Source: Flagellimonas sp. CMM7 (GTDB lineage Bacteria > Bacteroidota > Bacteroidia > Flavobacteriales > Flavobacteriaceae). Taken from it: 64,000 nucleotides of DNA. The stretch spans positions 1-64,000 of the forward strand of contig NZ_CP090003.1 in the NCBI RefSeq assembly GCF_021390195.1. Reading direction: 5' to 3'. Below are positions 56,079-64,000 of this stretch, one piece after another. The stretch's first letter is position 1, and each line of letters starts with the position of its first letter. The translations under genes and the position numbers were made by a program. The notes under the pieces are model-generated. The model searched no databases. It saw only the letters and a list, made by a program, of their open reading frames with translations, and had not been told where the DNA came from.

Positions 56079-57623
56079 TTATTTGTAATAGTTCCCTCCC
56101 CTGATGTTTTCATGGTCGGGCACCTCGGTGTTGTCCAGTGGGTCGTCTTCAAGGACGTCCCACCCCTTTTTCAGGATACGCTCTACCATTTTGTAATTGT
56201 ATGCCCCATAGTCGGATGCGCGCCTGCAGGCATTGTCCAAGCGCCGGTTTCCTACTTTCTTGGCCAAGTGGAGTATGCCCAGACAGGACTTATAGGACTG
56301 TTCGGGATGTTGTTTCTTGTCGAGTATCCCGATGATGTATCCCTTGCAATGGTCGCCGATATGCCCTGCCCAAGCGATGAACTTCTCGCTGCTCCATTCG
56401 CTGACGAACCGATGGTGCGATGGCATATGCTCCGCCATGGTGGTATACCCGTACTTCTGCCTTTTCCTTGTATGGGCGGCAAGGCGTTCGTGCCTGTGGT
56501 ATATCTCGACGAAGCTATGGGTGTAGACGATCTTGATCTGCTTGCCGATGTGCCGATAGGGTACGCTGTAATAATGCTTGTCCTTGCCAAGGTAGATGTG
56601 GCTGTTCTTGTGTACGGTGCCCTTTGCGTAGAATCTTATCTCGTACCGCTTCAATGGAAGGGGCTTGAGTTCTTGCCGTTCCACTTCCTTGAACAACGAG
56701 TACCGGGAGTACTCCCTTCCCCTGAACGACCTGTCATTGTGTGTTTTCAGTAGTTCCGATATGGCCTTGTTGATTTCGGTTACGGAATGGAAGGCCTGGT
56801 TGCGCAACGGCGCAAAGACCCTGGTGTAGATGATCCGGACGGCATTCTCTACGATGGCCTTGTCCCTTGGCCTGTAAGCCCTTGTGGGAAGTACGGCCGT
56901 TTCGTAGTGTTCGGCGAAATCGGCAAATGTCTCGTTGACCTTGGGCTCGTAACGACTGCTCTTGGTAACTGCCGATTTTAGGTTGTCCGTAACCATTGCT
57001 CGGGGAACCCCGCCGTAAAACCAAAGGGCGTTCTCGGTACAGCGCATGAAGTCTTCCAGTTTTTGGCTTGTACAGGCCTCGACATAGGTATATTGGCTAC
57101 TTCCCAATACGCATACGTAGACTTCCAGTTCTTGTAGCTCCCCCGTATGTCTATCTACGATAACAAGCTTTTTCCCCGTAAAATCTATGAATAGCTTGTC
57201 GCCCGCTTTGTGGGTAAAGTGCATTACGGGGGAGACTTCCTTTGTCCATTCCCGATACCAGTACCTGAACTGTGAGAGCTTGAAGCCGTCCGGGTGCTTC
57301 TCGTAATATTCCTCCCATAACAATTGCTTGGTAACACCCGTCCTGCGTAATTCCCTGTCAAAATAGGGAAAGTACTTCTCGAGGGTCTTCAATTGTTCGC
57401 TCTTGGGCTTTTGGTCCGACCGGAAAAGCCTGTGGATCTCCTCCAGGGTCATTGCGGACACCTCATAGGAGGTCAGCTTGTACCGCTTGAAGAAGTCGAT
57501 GTACTTGGTTACGGTATTGCGGGAGAGGCCCAGCTGCTTGCTGATGCCCCGTTTGCTCGCGCCCTCGCCGTACAATTTGAAAATCTGTTTTGCCTTGCGC
57601 ATATCTATCTGTTTGTTTGCCAT
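56079..57623 (-). CDS. istA: IstA, IS21-family DDE transposase
   Basis: A 514-residue transposase from the ATG at 57623 (MANKQIDMRKAKQIF); an upstream TTG at 57659 is unlikely. The N-terminal helix-turn-helix is GASKRGISKQLGLSRNTVTKYI. The integrase core (about 120-300) shows the DDE residues in LFIDFTGKK, MVTDNLKSAV and KAIVENAVRI. It cuts and joins IS ends. It looks intact, so the element may still move. Confidence 0.95.
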   Translation of the reverse strand: MANKQIDMRKAKQIFKLYGEGASKRGISKQLGLSRNTVTKYIDFFKRYKLTSYEVSAMTLEEIHRLFRSDQKPKSEQLKTLEKYFPYFDRELRRTGVTKQLLWEEYYEKHPDGFKLSQFRYWYREWTKEVSPVMHFTHKAGDKLFIDFTGKKLVIVDRHTGELQELEVYVCVLGSSQYTYVEACTSQKLEDFMRCTENALWFYGGVPRAMVTDNLKSAVTKSSRYEPKVNETFADFAEHYETAVLPTRAYRPRDKAIVENAVRIIYTRVFAPLRNQAFHSVTEINKAISELLKTHNDRSFRGREYSRYSLFKEVERQELKPLPLKRYEIRFYAKGTVHKNSHIYLGKDKHYYSVPYRHIGKQIKIVYTHSFVEIYHRHERLAAHTRKRQKYGYTTMAEHMPSHHRFVSEWSSEKFIAWAGHIGDHCKGYIIGILDKKQHPEQSYKSCLGILHLAKKVGNRRLDNACRRASDYGAYNYKMVERILKKGWDVLEDDPLDNTEVPDHENIRGGNYYK

Positions 57624-57722
57624 CGTCTTTTTTACAAAAGAACCGATGGTAACCCACAAATAGAATCGATTTTTTAGTGGTTCACTTTCGTCCGCCCGGT
57701 GTGGCTCACTTTAACCCGCCCG

Positions 57723-57741
57723 GGGTGGTATACTATGCCCG
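57723..57741 (-). repeat. IS21 right terminal inverted repeat
   Basis: On the minus strand CGGGCATAGTATACCACCC, the partner of 55233-55251. Two further direct copies of a GGGCGGnnnAAAGTGAnCCAC-like box lie inside the right end between about 57677 and 57722. Confidence 0.75.
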
Positions 57742-57760
57742 TTTTTTGCATCTAGGAACC

Positions 57761-58177
57761 ATGACGCTTTATGCTCAGAAAGAGAATGGGAGTTCTGATA
57801 AAACTTCCAATTTTGGGAAAATGTTCAACCCAAAGACTATAGAAACTTTTGATGCATCCGTAGCATCAATACTGACAATCTACGAAGCGCAAAAATCAAC
57901 CTATGGCATACATCTAGAGGTGAAAAGTGACAAGGGAGTCATCCCTGTACACCTTGGTCCGTCTTGGTATATAGATAATCAAAATGTTTTGTTTTCTATC
58001 GGAGACACTTTATCTATTACAGGCTCAAGAATTATTTATAAAGGAGCACCTGCCATTATAGCCATGGAGGTACAAAAAAAAGAAAATGTCCTGTTGCTTC
58101 GCGATAAAAATGGTTTTCCTCATTGGAGAGGGTGGCAAAAAAAGAACAAAAGAAACAAAAAGTCTAAATCACAATAA
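57761..58177 (+). CDS. OB-fold-like exported protein, 5' end lost to the IS element
   Basis: The frame is open from inside the IS end (a GTG at 57677) to 58177. The native part starts at about 57752 and reads LGTMTLYAQKENGSS, the tail of a signal peptide and its cleavage site, but the start codon and the rest of the signal peptide are missing. Only an ATG at 57761 remains, too late for export. The body (about 45-125) has VIPVHLGPSWYI, GDTLSITGSRIIYKGAPAIIAMEV and NGFPHWRGW, an OB-fold-like domain found in Bacteroidota periplasmic proteins; its function is unknown. It directly precedes the ABC exporter operon and probably led it. It is likely non-functional. Confidence 0.65.
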   Translation: MTLYAQKENGSSDKTSNFGKMFNPKTIETFDASVASILTIYEAQKSTYGIHLEVKSDKGVIPVHLGPSWYIDNQNVLFSIGDTLSITGSRIIYKGAPAIIAMEVQKKENVLLLRDKNGFPHWRGWQKKNKRNKKSKSQ

Positions 58178-58194
58178 AAAATTCATAGAATACC

Positions 58195-59280
58195 ATGCTG
58201 AAATATTTCCTTTTTTTCGCTCTTTTTTTTGGACTATTTGGGTGCAACAATAAAACGGATAAAACATATCCAGAAAAAACAACCGTGACAGAATCTGTAT
58301 ATGCATCCGCAACGGTGCAACCAGATAGCTCGTACCAGGCATATTCTTCGGTAGTGGGAATCTTAGATAGAAATCTGGTTGAGGAAGGTGATTTGGTGCG
58401 CAAGGGTGAGGGTATTGTACAGATCATCAATACCTCTCCAAAATTAGGTGTTGCAAATGCTAAACTATCCTTTGAATTGGCAAGGGAAAATTATAATGGA
58501 AATGCTGCTGTGCTAAAAGGTATTATGGATGAAATAGAGGCATCTGAACTACAATTGAAAAATGATTCTATTAATTACGTCCGCCAAAAAAATCTTTGGA
58601 AACAAAACATAGGTTCTAAGTTGGAATATGACAATGGAAAATTAGCTTACGAACTTTCACAAAACAAGGTAAGCCTCTTAAAAAGCAAATACGAGCGCAC
58701 AAAGAAAGAATTGCAAACCCAAGTAAAACAAGCTGAAAACAATTATAAAACTTCGCAAACGCTTTCAGAAGATTTTACCATAGGCAGCAAAATTGATGGT
58801 AAGGTTTATGCACTCTACAAAAACCCTGGTGAAATTGTAAATACCTTGGAGCCTATTGCAGCGGTTGGTCTGAGCGATAAATTTATGGTTGAGCTATTAG
58901 TAGATGAAGTGGATATTGTAAAACTGAATTTGGGCCAAAGAATATTGGTAACCCTGGATGCTTACCATGCTGAAGTATTTGAAGCCAAACTACACAAAAT
59001 ATATCCCAGAAAAGATGAACGCTCACAAACTTTTAAGGTTGAAGCTGTTTTTGTTTCTCCTCCCGATAAATTGTACCCTGGCCTCTCTGGTGAAGGGAAT
59101 ATCATCATAGCAGAAAAAAACGATGCTCTCACATTACCTAAGGAGTATCTTATTGAAGGAACCAAAGTACTAACCAAAGATGGAGAAGTAGAGGTCATTA
59201 TAGGAGTTCAGAGCATGGATAAAGTGGAAATTCTAAGTGGGATTGATGAAAGTATCGCCGTTTTAAAACCTAAACAATGA
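58195..59280 (+). CDS. HlyD/MFP-type periplasmic adaptor of an ABC exporter
   Basis: A 361-residue lipoprotein (FFALFFGLFGCNN, Cys about 17). It has a barrel-sandwich part (SVVGILDRNLVEEGDLVRKGEGIVQI), a helical hairpin (about 80-190) and a beta-barrel domain with LYPGLSGEGNIII. Adaptors of this type link an inner-membrane ABC pump to the outer membrane. Its stop overlaps the permease start by four bases (ATGA), so the genes are translated together. It lies 17 bases downstream of the truncated gene. Confidence 0.9.
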   Translation: MLKYFLFFALFFGLFGCNNKTDKTYPEKTTVTESVYASATVQPDSSYQAYSSVVGILDRNLVEEGDLVRKGEGIVQIINTSPKLGVANAKLSFELARENYNGNAAVLKGIMDEIEASELQLKNDSINYVRQKNLWKQNIGSKLEYDNGKLAYELSQNKVSLLKSKYERTKKELQTQVKQAENNYKTSQTLSEDFTIGSKIDGKVYALYKNPGEIVNTLEPIAAVGLSDKFMVELLVDEVDIVKLNLGQRILVTLDAYHAEVFEAKLHKIYPRKDERSQTFKVEAVFVSPPDKLYPGLSGEGNIIIAEKNDALTLPKEYLIEGTKVLTKDGEVEVIIGVQSMDKVEILSGIDESIAVLKPKQ

Positions 59281-60539
59281 TTAATTGGAAGGTCATATTG
59301 AATATTGCCAAAACACATTTGGTCACCAAATTAAAATCTACGGTTACTGCTTCTTTGGGTGTCACTTTTGGTATTGGCGCTTACATAACCTTGGTAAGTT
59401 TCATGACAGGTGTCAATACCATGTTAGATGATCTGGTACTCAATCAGACACCTCACATACATCTTTACAATGAGATTGAACCTTCTGAAAATCAACCCAT
59501 AATACTTTATCCTGAATTTAAAGATGGTTTGAATCAAATACATTCCGTAAGACCTAAACTAAGCCAAAAGAAAATTCATAATGCTTTGCCCATATTAAAC
59601 TACTTAAAAGAGGATGATAATGTAAGAGGCGCCACTCCTCAAGTTAAAGCTCAAATATTCTACCTCTCAGGATCAATTGATTTAGGGGGCAATCTTACAG
59701 GAATTGATGTTATGGAAGAGGTTAGGCTATCAAATTTTCACGATTACATAACGGAAGGTACACCTGAAGCTTTAAAAAATAACACTAATGGTATTTTGCT
59801 TGGGGCCGGTATAGCCAAAAAAATGTCACTTTCTATTGGTGACCGTGTTCAGATAAGTACGGTTAAAGGAACTCTTTTTCCATTGAAAATAGTGGTCATT
59901 TACCAAAGTGGAATTGCGGAAGTGGATAACATTCAAAGTTTTACCAATATAAACACAGTACAAAAGATTCTTGGCGAGGCGGAAAACTATATTACGGATG
60001 TCAATGTAAAACTTTATGATATTGTAGATGCCCCCAATATGGCCAATCGTTTAGGAAAACAGTTCAATGTTAAGGCAATGGATATCAAAGAAGCTAATGC
60101 CCAGTTTGAAACTGGAACCCAAATACGAAACTTGATAACATATTCGGTATCCGTGACCTTACTTATTGTTGCAGGCTTCGGAATTTATAATATTTTGAAT
60201 ATGCTCATTTATGAGAAAATGAAAGATATCGCCATTTTAAAGGCAACTGGATTTTCCGGCACCGATGTTCAACTCATTTTTATGAGTCAAGCCATAATAA
60301 TAGGGACTATTGGGGGAGGTGCGGGCCTTCTTATCGGGTTTGGATTCTCTCAATTGATAGATAATCTACCGTGGGAAACCGAGGCGCTTCCAACAATAAC
60401 CACTTATCCCATAAACCATGACCCAATGTTTTATGCCATTGGGATATCATTCGCTTTAATTTCCACCTTCATTGCCGGGTATTTGCCATCTAACAAAGCA
60501 AAAAAAGTAGATCCAGTAGAAATCATCAGAGGAACCTAA
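59277..60539 (+). CDS. FtsX-like ABC transporter permease (MacB/LolE type)
   Basis: A 420-residue membrane protein with one N-terminal helix, a large periplasmic MacB-like core domain (about 45-270), then three C-terminal helices with YEKMKDIAILKATGFSGTDVQLIF, the FtsX coupling motif. MacB/LolCE-type permeases use ATP from a partner to push substrates across the periplasm rather than through a pore. The substrate may be a lipoprotein, peptide or drug. It overlaps the adaptor gene and lies 3 bases before the ATPase gene. Confidence 0.92.
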   Translation: MINWKVILNIAKTHLVTKLKSTVTASLGVTFGIGAYITLVSFMTGVNTMLDDLVLNQTPHIHLYNEIEPSENQPIILYPEFKDGLNQIHSVRPKLSQKKIHNALPILNYLKEDDNVRGATPQVKAQIFYLSGSIDLGGNLTGIDVMEEVRLSNFHDYITEGTPEALKNNTNGILLGAGIAKKMSLSIGDRVQISTVKGTLFPLKIVVIYQSGIAEVDNIQSFTNINTVQKILGEAENYITDVNVKLYDIVDAPNMANRLGKQFNVKAMDIKEANAQFETGTQIRNLITYSVSVTLLIVAGFGIYNILNMLIYEKMKDIAILKATGFSGTDVQLIFMSQAIIIGTIGGGAGLLIGFGFSQLIDNLPWETEALPTITTYPINHDPMFYAIGISFALISTFIAGYLPSNKAKKVDPVEIIRGT

Positions 60540-60542
60540 ACC

Positions 60543-61226
60543 ATGGCTATGCATAAAGTTTTAGAAGTAAAAAACGTAAACAAATACTTTAAAAAACCTG
60601 TCTTGTTCCATGTATTAAAAGATATAAGTTTTGATGTAAAAAGGGGAGAGTTTGCATCTATTATGGGTAAATCAGGTTCAGGAAAGTCTACATTGTTGTA
60701 TATCCTTTCGACCATGGATACTGACTATGAAGGTGATTTATACGTCAATGAAGAATATGTTACAGGAAGATCAAGAAACGAACTTTCTCAACTTAGAAAC
60801 AAACATATAGGTTTTGTATTCCAATTTCATTATTTGCTTTTAGAGTTCAGTGTTTTGGAAAATGTAATGCTTCCTGCTAAAAAATTGGCCCAATTAAGCC
60901 ATGAGGAGATTGAGTATAATGCCATAGAAAAATTGAAAATGTTGCATATTGATCATCTAGCTAAAAAAAAAGCAAATAGAATTTCTGGTGGTGAAAAGCA
61001 ACGCGTAGCAATTGCACGTGCGTTGATCAATAATCCCTCGATTTTAATGGGGGATGAGCCCACGGGAAATCTTGATAGCTACAATGCAAAGAATGTATTC
61101 GATATTTTTAAACAACTAAAGGAAGAAGCAGGTCTGTCCCTTTTGGTAGTTACACATGACAAGGATTTTGCTTCTAAAACAGACAGGATCATACAAATGG
61201 AGGATGGTTGTATCATTAACGGTTAG
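60543..61226 (+). CDS. ABC transporter ATPase (LolD/MacB type)
   Basis: A 227-residue ABC ATPase: Walker A MGKSGSGKST (about 41-50), Q-loop FVFQFHYLL, signature RISGGEKQRVAIARAL, Walker B SILMGDEPTGNLD and H-loop LVVTHD. The EPTGNLD form is typical of the LolD/MacB/FtsE group. It powers the FtsX-like permease encoded just upstream. It is the last gene of the operon; no clear hairpin follows. Confidence 0.95.
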   Translation: MAMHKVLEVKNVNKYFKKPVLFHVLKDISFDVKRGEFASIMGKSGSGKSTLLYILSTMDTDYEGDLYVNEEYVTGRSRNELSQLRNKHIGFVFQFHYLLLEFSVLENVMLPAKKLAQLSHEEIEYNAIEKLKMLHIDHLAKKKANRISGGEKQRVAIARALINNPSILMGDEPTGNLDSYNAKNVFDIFKQLKEEAGLSLLVVTHDKDFASKTDRIIQMEDGCIING

Positions 61227-61456
61227 CTAAAATATTTTTATCAATATTTATGAGGTCAAGAAAAGGTCCAACAAAAAGTTTCTTATAATAACTTGAGTTC
61301 CAAATTCATCCTTTAAGCGTGAATCTAATCACCCAAAACTGGAGTTAAGATGACCTACGTCATTTAAGGTGTCCATTTACTGTGTTAATTTTAGCAATAG
61401 TGGCTCTTAAAAGGAAATTAACGAAGACCTCTTTTTTAATTATGTAATTATAAATC

Positions 61457-61714
61457 ATGTTACAGACCTGTTTACTCATACAAAATCTCCAAGATGAAAA
61501 AACGGCAAATCTCTTAAAGCAGAAATTGGAGAAACTAGGATTTGTTGCGAATGTTAGCATCAACCTTGCTGAACGCACTATCAATTTTGAGTATGCAACA
61601 TTTAGATATATGGATTCGGTGAGAAGGGAGTTGTGTAACATGGGCCACGCTCCGGCACTTCCAAAAAAAGCGCTGACAAGAAAGAGAAAACCAGTTCGTG
61701 CCCAAACCAGTTGA
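61457..61714 (+). CDS. Small HMA-like protein without the CxxC motif
   Basis: An 85-residue protein. Its layout, a first strand, a helix (KTANLLKQKLEKLGF), VANVSINLAERTINFEY, then SVRRELCNMGHAP, follows the beta-alpha-beta-beta-alpha-beta order of heavy-metal-associated domains, with the Gly/His of the last loop. The metal-binding MxCxxC is absent; the first loop reads LIQNLQDEK. A basic tail (TRKRKPVRAQ) ends the protein. It could be a degenerate HMA domain or an unrelated ferredoxin-like fold. It has a 230-base leader after the ATPase gene and so probably its own promoter. Confidence 0.6.
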   Translation: MLQTCLLIQNLQDEKTANLLKQKLEKLGFVANVSINLAERTINFEYATFRYMDSVRRELCNMGHAPALPKKALTRKRKPVRAQTS

Positions 61715-61731
61715 AACTATCTAACCTCCAT

Positions 61732-62526
61732 TTATTCTATTCGATAATCCACAATATCGCAGTTGAAATATTCAAAATCTCCACTCTTTAAATTCCAAAT
61801 AGCTTTTATCTTAGTGGGAATATAGAGCCCACATATTATTTGATAGTTTTCTACTTTGCCAGTGAAATTCTCCAAGGTTTCATCTTTGTATCTTTTTGAT
61901 TCAAAACGGTCTATTAATCCATTCTCATCAAAATGAAAAAAACCCTCTGTTGTAGTATCTCCAACAATGATTGTAGCCTTTACTAGATTTTCATCTATGT
62001 CTTTCCAAACTATGGTATTATTCAAAAATCCCACTGGGTAAAAAGCAAGTTCTCCAAGACACCTTCCCAATGCACTTTCATCTGTCTCTGTAGATTGATT
62101 GACTGCTATCGATTTTAGTCCTAAGAAACTGATATTGACCTCCCCTACTCCTTCAATACTTTTATCTTTTACAAAGACGGGGAACGCTTTTGCAGCCCAA
62201 ACAAATCCTACGGGTTTAGCGGTCATGAACTGTTTTGCGGTAAAATCCGTCCATTTTCCATTTTGCTTTTGTTTTATTTGGCCAGATTGTTTTATGATGG
62301 CGTGGCAATCTTTACATTTTCCGATCACACCTACCTTTATTAGATAGTTCTTCATGCTATTGGGCAGATGAGCCAAATCTTCTTTGGTCACCAATTTTTC
62401 GGAATTTCCAGTAAGATTAAAAAGCTGTTCTTTATCTTTTTCGACCAGTGTATTAAAACGATAATATCCATAGAAAATATACAACACCAACGTAAAGACG
62501 AATAAGACTATTATCAAAGCCATCAT
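61732..62526 (-). CDS. Conserved membrane-anchored protein, DUF6544-like
   Basis: A 264-residue protein with one N-terminal membrane helix (ALIIVLFVFTLVLYIFYGYYRF) and a soluble C-terminal domain. Recognisable stretches are YLIKVGVIGK, QFMTAKPVGFVWAAKAFP, LGRCLGELAFYPVGFL and FHFDENGLIDRFESKRY. These resemble the DUF6544/DUF6920 family of bacterial proteins, which has no proven role. It converges on the small HMA-like gene (17 bases between stops). Confidence 0.7.
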   Translation of the reverse strand: MMALIIVLFVFTLVLYIFYGYYRFNTLVEKDKEQLFNLTGNSEKLVTKEDLAHLPNSMKNYLIKVGVIGKCKDCHAIIKQSGQIKQKQNGKWTDFTAKQFMTAKPVGFVWAAKAFPVFVKDKSIEGVGEVNISFLGLKSIAVNQSTETDESALGRCLGELAFYPVGFLNNTIVWKDIDENLVKATIIVGDTTTEGFFHFDENGLIDRFESKRYKDETLENFTGKVENYQIICGLYIPTKIKAIWNLKSGDFEYFNCDIVDYRIE

Positions 62527-62827
62527 TTTCCTAATTAATTAAACGGCATGCCGAGAACTTTCATCAAACCATATGTTTGTTATTACATTACGATAACAAC
62601 TTCCATATTGAGATAGTTAAGTTCTTACATTCAAATCTAGTTTGAAAAAAAAGGAACAGAAATGACTATAATCATTAATCAACCAGGATTTTATTCATGC
62701 CAAGACTTTTAAATCAAACTGAACTAATACGAATAAAAAAGTCCCATAGAAAAAGCGTTCTACGGGACTGGTTCAATTAAAATATATAGGGATTTGATTC
62801 TTAGAAAATCCTCAGTGCTCAGCTTTT
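62527..62827. other. Intergenic region, terminator only
   Basis: About 300 AT-rich bases between the DUF6544-like gene start and the end of the next minus-strand gene. It holds the hairpin at 62741-62768. No frame, RNA gene or operator was seen. Confidence 0.6.
62735..62768 (-). terminator. Rho-independent terminator of the 62828 gene
   Basis: On the minus strand an 11-bp stem (GTCCCGTAGAA with TTCTATGGGAC, one G-T pair, 6-base loop) is followed directly by six T. It lies 59 bases downstream of the stop at 62828, so it ends that gene's transcript. Confidence 0.85.
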
Positions 62828-64000
62828 TTATTTCGCCTTTTTTGTGCTTTCATTATCAAGCCAATAAATTAAGTATGGAATGTTATAAGCATGCGTCCAA
62901 CCAAATACTCTTAGACCCTGGTTAATCTCCCAATTGGTAAAGCGACCGGCACTCCTTGGAAGATTAGACACCTTTAGCAATGCCTCGTTATATGAATCTA
63001 CCGTATCATATTCATCACTGTTTTTGGGTAATCTTCCCACCTCAAGTAGTTCTGCACGAATCATTGCTTCTTCAAAAAACGCTTTGTGCCCACTAAATTC
63101 ATAGCCTATCAACAAAGGGTAAATAGTAGCCAAGTAAGATTCCATTTCATGATTCAATGGAGGTACATCCCTTATCCAATAGGCATGGTTCAAAAGCGCT
63201 TTCTTTATCTCTTTTTTACCTGTAATTTGATAGTATTTGTACAAGCCTTGTGCAACATATGTTTGGCTATATCCAAATCTATCCAACAGTAAATTGCCTC
63301 CCTGTTCTTCTTGTAGCTGAAGCATTAACCCAACTCTTTCATCCAACTCTTTTTTGTATTTATCAAGTTTGGTAGCATCATATAATTCAACGAGATTTAA
63401 TACAGATAGATATAATCTTCTACCTCTTAAATCATGCTCTCCCCATATTCGTTTTAAATACGTGTCGCCGGTCATTTTAGCAACTTCCAAAGCACGATGA
63501 TCACCGCTGATATAATATGAAGCAATCCAGCCTTGAATCCAAACATGGGCACTAAGCAAGGCATACCAATGATCATTTGCATGTCTCCTACCAATACCCA
63601 AATAAGGTGTTGATTCTGGTTCATCTTTATAATCCCAAAAGTCTATAGCGTCATTTATCTGACCTAAATAGTTTCTTTTTTTGGGCCAATGTATATTATC
63701 CACATCCATGGTATGTCTACTCATGGCTTGTGCCATATGGAAGTATTTGGCATCGCCAGTTCTCATGAAATTGGTCCACAACATAAAATCAATGGTAGGC
63801 TCATTATTTGTCCATTGAAACCACTTATCATTATAGAAATATGTCTTTCCATCACCATAATCAAACATCCCATACCAAGGTTCATTGTCTTGGTTGAATG
63901 ACCACCACTCATATTTGTACTGAAGAGCGTTTTCAAATTGAGGGTACTTATCTGAAAATGGTGCCATATTACCATAGACCTTGGAGTTTGAATACCATTC
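62828..64000 (-). CDS. YetA/rhamnogalacturonan-lyase-like toroid enzyme, cut by window edge
   Basis: The frame is open to the window end, giving 390 or so C-terminal residues; the methionine at 63967 is internal, as the 11 codons beyond it (EWYSNSKVYGN) stay open. The sequence is an all-helical toroid: YEWWSFNQDNEPWYGMFDYGDG, FMLWTNFMRTGDAKYFHMAQAMSRHTMDVD, GIGRRHANDHW and a C-terminal FGWTHAYNIPYLIYWLD. This resembles the central domain of PcRGLX/YetA-type proteins, which act on pectin-like chains. The N-terminus and thus any signal peptide are outside the window. Substrate inferred only. Confidence 0.65.
   Translation of the reverse strand, partial: EWYSNSKVYGNMAPFSDKYPQFENALQYKYEWWSFNQDNEPWYGMFDYGDGKTYFYNDKWFQWTNNEPTIDFMLWTNFMRTGDAKYFHMAQAMSRHTMDVDNIHWPKKRNYLGQINDAIDFWDYKDEPESTPYLGIGRRHANDHWYALLSAHVWIQGWIASYYISGDHRALEVAKMTGDTYLKRIWGEHDLRGRRLYLSVLNLVELYDATKLDKYKKELDERVGLMLQLQEEQGGNLLLDRFGYSQTYVAQGLYKYYQITGKKEIKKALLNHAYWIRDVPPLNHEMESYLATIYPLLIGYEFSGHKAFFEEAMIRAELLEVGRLPKNSDEYDTVDSYNEALLKVSNLPRSAGRFTNWEINQGLRVFGWTHAYNIPYLIYWLDNESTKKAK

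Larger units (their letters stand above)
55213..57754. mobile_element. IS21-family insertion sequence (istA, istB)
   Basis: Contains istA and istB on the minus strand, in that order, with imperfect terminal inverted repeats: 55233-55251 and 57723-57741 match at about 16 of 19 bases. More internal repeats of the AAAGTGA(G/A)C type and a shared AAAATCGATTC lie on both sides, as expected for IstA binding sites. The exact ends are not clear. GGAACC occurs at 55207-55212 and 57755-57760 and could be a 6-base target duplication, which would give the limits used here. But the coding frame on the right does not continue in the left flank, so a rearrangement is possible. The base make-up is visibly more GC-rich than the neighbours. 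Confidence 0.85.

Noticed and set aside
56052..56753. 233-residue plus-strand frame
   Set aside because: It is antisense to istA, which is a clear IS21 transposase; the frame is a GC-rich shadow.

Overview
The window looks like the chromosome of a marine-type member of the Flavobacteriaceae (Bacteroidota). It is AT-rich and encodes type IX secretion (T9SS) substrates of both the type A and type B kind. It also has a PorP/SprF-like outer-membrane protein, a TonB-dependent receptor, bacillithiol synthesis (bshA), Bacteroidota-style LptD and TamB, and the one promoter read with both boxes fits TTTG-N18-TAnnTTTG. No rRNA, tRNA or CRISPR array was seen.

Layout. Positions 1-10009 hold parts of an exopolysaccharide-like locus: a cut-off deacetylase, a GT4 glycosyltransferase and an ATP-grasp ligase. 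Between them lies a block that does not match: a TonB receptor plus a secreted CxxC metal-binding (HMA) protein, a convergent T9SS-exported tyrosinase, and a surface protein with four near-identical FN3 repeats broken by a one-base poly-C change. Positions 10095-38501 are mostly core genes: OmpA-like protein, bshA, a GH3/beta-lactamase-fold fusion, a paired Fe-S oxidoreductase, an MCE protein, an amidase, lptD, a RidA-like protein, a GlcNAc-kinase-like gene, gap, pfkA, tamB, tsaD, rsmE and others. Positions 38542-45256 form a three-gene operon: a DUF4347 protein, a 1751-residue calcium-repeat T9SS type B protein and a PorP/SprF-like protein.

Positions 48377-54997 form a tight xylose operon read on the minus strand: xylB, xylA, a sodium/sugar symporter, a GH26-like lipoprotein hydrolase and a LacI regulator. 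Upstream of xylB is a nested palindrome whose core is almost identical to one upstream of pfkA, which suggests that sugar uptake and glycolysis share a regulator. An IS21-family element (about 55213-57754) sits just upstream of that palindrome. On its far side it has replaced the 5' end of a small exported OB-fold-like protein gene that leads an ABC-exporter operon (adaptor, permease, ATPase). The window ends in a cut-off gene that resembles YetA/rhamnogalacturonan-lyase-type toroid enzymes.

No system here is plainly new. The best candidates for a second look are the DUF4347/calcium-repeat adhesin/PorP operon, the copper-themed receptor/HMA/tyrosinase group, the shared xyl-pfkA operator, and the poly-C frameshift in the FN3 surface protein.
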